From a virus, in the IMG/VR virus record IMGVR_UViG_3300009103_000676, positions 1-50,929 of that record: a stretch of 50,929 nucleotides of DNA. One strand, given 5' to 3'. Below the pieces are notes generated by a model. It was not told the DNA's origin, did no database searches, and saw only the letters and a program-made list of their open reading frames with translations. This document shows, piece by piece, positions 49,340 to 50,929 of this stretch; position 1 is the first letter of the stretch; every line of letters begins with the position of its first letter. Position numbers and translations under genes: made by a program.

Positions 49340-50863
49340 CTATATTATATCAGGTTCATCACCAGAAACCTGAACGGTTGGACTGGATATGATACCATCA
49401 TTTATTTCTTTCTTAATTTGTTTGTCTATATCAGCTATTTCTCTTTCAGATTGTTTAAGTATATTTTGTCTAACATACTTAACTGAAAAGTATTTACCAA
49501 CATAGTCTCGTACATCATTTGCCAACATTATTCTTTCTTTTAATAATTCAGCATTTTTCAGTTCCGAGAAGTGACCATCAGCAAGAAAATCATATTTAAT
49601 TTTCTCTTTGACATTCACCCAATCGTCTTCGTTTATGATTGCCTTTAAAACTAATTGTGTTCTCAGCAAATCATTAAACAATTCTGTAAATTTCTTACGC
49701 AATCTTTGTACAAATTTTGTAAATTTAAGTTCGTCTCTAGTAATCTCGGTACTTCTACCTAGATTGAATCCTTGACTTGCTTCTAATCTACTAATAGGTA
49801 CATTAAGCGAACGGTATAGTTTTCTTTGGAAGTATTCTATATCCGCAACTTCGCCTAAATTTTGACCACCAGGTAAAGTGGAAATATCAGTTCCTCTTCC
49901 ACCTTCTCTACTTGGTAACCAAAAGTCTTCAAGCATAGACATATAGTTTCTGTCGTCTCTAATTTCTCCAGTACTTGCGTCATAGACAAGTTTGTTTCTG
50001 TATCTTGCCATTACATCACGCAAATATTGTTCTGCTTTTACTTTAGGTAAATTACCTACATCAATTTTAAAAATTCTTCTTTCAGGTGCTCTTGCAATTC
50101 TGTATATAACAACAGCGTCTTCAATCATTCTTAATTGATTGACAGGTTTAATTGCTTTGTGCATATAAGACATAACCATATTCTTATTCAAATCAACTAA
50201 ACCACTTGGACAAAAAGTAATAGCGTCTGTAGCAATTTTTAATCCACCACTTGCCATTCCTGGTCCTGCAACACCTTTTTCATTATATAAAAAGTATTCG
50301 TTATAATCGTGTATGACCTGAATATTTGCTAATGGTACAGGTCTACCTTTTTTAATTTCTCTTATCTTCTTAATTTTTCTCGGGTCAATATATCTTAATT
50401 CTGTAATACCCTTAATTGGAGATTCTCTATCAATTATTTTATGATAGTAAATTCTTCCATCTACATACCATCTACGAAATATATCGTGTCCTTTCGTAGA
50501 AAAGTTTAGAAGTCTTAAAACTTCTTTAAATTCATCTTCAACTTTTCTTTTAATGTTATCAGAAAAGTTTGTATCTTTTAAATCTACTCTAACTGGATCT
50601 TTCTCAATCTCGTTTGCAACAATAGCTTCGTTGACTATATCTTCAACTGCCATATCGCATTCTGGATGTATTGAAATTTCCCTATACCTACGAATTAAGT
50701 CTTGCTCAGTTTTTGCAGTACCTTCCATATCAAGGTACTGACCAAAATAACCTCCAGCGGCGACGGTTTGTGTACCGTCATCCGCTTTAGGTTGTGTAAA
50801 ACTTTGTTTCGGGTCTGGAGTTTGCTTAACTCTAGTTATTTGGAAACCGAAAAGTTCTGCCAT
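49340..50863 (-). CDS. 20: Portal vertex protein gp20
   Basis: The 507-residue protein is close to T4 gp20 (524). Marked segments are RRYREISIHPECDMAVEDIV, IYYHKIIDRESPIKGITELR, YIDPRKIKKIREIKKGRP, and NLGEVADIEYFQRKLYRSLN followed by VPISRLE. Twelve copies form the DNA entry vertex and start prohead assembly. It is the first gene at the right edge. GTGAGGATAT precedes the ATG. Confidence 0.97.
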   Translation of the reverse strand: MAELFGFQITRVKQTPDPKQSFTQPKADDGTQTVAAGGYFGQYLDMEGTAKTEQDLIRRYREISIHPECDMAVEDIVNEAIVANEIEKDPVRVDLKDTNFSDNIKRKVEDEFKEVLRLLNFSTKGHDIFRRWYVDGRIYYHKIIDRESPIKGITELRYIDPRKIKKIREIKKGRPVPLANIQVIHDYNEYFLYNEKGVAGPGMASGGLKIATDAITFCPSGLVDLNKNMVMSYMHKAIKPVNQLRMIEDAVVIYRIARAPERRIFKIDVGNLPKVKAEQYLRDVMARYRNKLVYDASTGEIRDDRNYMSMLEDFWLPSREGGRGTDISTLPGGQNLGEVADIEYFQRKLYRSLNVPISRLEASQGFNLGRSTEITRDELKFTKFVQRLRKKFTELFNDLLRTQLVLKAIINEDDWVNVKEKIKYDFLADGHFSELKNAELLKERIMLANDVRDYVGKYFSVKYVRQNILKQSEREIADIDKQIKKEINDGIISSPTVQVSGDEPDII

Positions 50864-50891
50864 TTTATATCCTCACTTTATTTGTACTAAT

Positions 50892-50899
50892 TATTTATT
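50892..50899 (-). promoter_or_regulatory. Possible late promoter box before gp20
   Basis: AATAAATA, one mismatch from TATAAATA, at 28 bases before the gp20 ATG, the same distance seen for gp21. The rest of 50864-50929 shows no gene. Confidence 0.35.
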
Positions 50900-50929
50900 C
50901 AACTATTAAGTAGTCGTTCTCGCTTCAAA

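Noticed and set aside
1-50929. CRISPR array, insertion sequence, integrase or attachment site
   Set aside because: I saw no regularly spaced repeats, no transposase or integrase motifs, and no tRNA-end duplication.

Overview
The window is part of the genome of a T4-like tailed phage (myovirus). It carries the T4 replication, recombination and late-transcription set (gp41, UvsX, gp43, RegA, gp62, gp44, gp45, gp46, gp47, gp55, UvsW, UvsY) and the capsid block (gp20, gp21, gp22, gp23, with a gp19-like tube protein). Every gene I can support lies on the minus strand, so transcription runs from high to low coordinates. The DNA is strongly AT-rich. The host-like cargo (ribosomal protein bS21, peroxiredoxin, Hsp20, CobS/CobT-like pair, SufE, ferredoxin, peptide deformylase, GuaC, several 2-oxoglutarate oxygenases) matches marine T4-like phages. 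A SAR11/alphaproteobacterial host is my inference, not something the sequence proves.

Layout, right to left. (1) 50929-43907: late structural block, with portal, prohead core, small putative virion proteins, protease gp21, scaffold gp22, capsid gp23, a strong terminator, and a gp19-like tube protein. T4-type late boxes (TATAAATA) stand before gp21, gp22 and the tube gene. (2) 43842-36820: UvsY, a 2OG oxygenase, SufE, UvsW, an Sm-like protein, sigma factor gp55, gp47, a 52-residue membrane peptide and gp46. (3) 36827-30839: accessory block with peptide deformylase, a GNAT-like/Asp-hydroxylase fusion, a PLP enzyme, an acetyltransferase, small unknowns and an SPPY-type DNA methyltransferase. (4) 30618-25399: a CobT-like VWA/HExxH protein, a CobS-like AAA+ ATPase, a DUF3310-type protein, an HNH nuclease, a possible PD-(D/E)xK protein, bS21 and a candidate small RNA. 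(5) 25110-9331: Hsp20, peroxiredoxin, the replisome block, a RimK-RimB-like fusion, an Sm-like paralogue, ferredoxin, DNA polymerase, two more methyltransferases, GuaC, UvsX and gp41. (6) 9329-1: tRNA-Thr(UGU), then a second late-promoter-driven block of enzymes: a ligase-like nucleotidyltransferase, adenylate kinase, a SET-domain protein, a P-loop kinase, a polymerase-beta-type/NMNAT-like fusion, and a large protein that runs off the left edge.

Regulation is unusually legible. The replication and accessory genes have near-perfect sigma70 promoters (TTGACA or TTGACT, 17-bp spacer, TATAAT-like -10), often with the -35 inside the end of the upstream gene. The flanking blocks have gp55-type late boxes. 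Several sigma70 promoters place the start codon at or within a few bases of the predicted transcript start. Most junctions are ATGA or TAATG overlaps, and five very small genes sit in such or similar tight junctions.

The most interesting inference is that four enzymes (the nucleotidyltransferase/NMNAT-like fusion, the P-loop kinase, adenylate kinase and the RimK-RimB-like fusion) begin with a short leader ending in [L/I]-x-E. This resembles the capsid-targeting and gp21-cleavage signal of T4 internal proteins, so they may be packaged in the head and injected. A second genome-wide signal is that, by eye, GATC and GATGC occur only when joined to a G as GGATC or GGATGC, which suggests restriction avoidance combined with a protecting modification.
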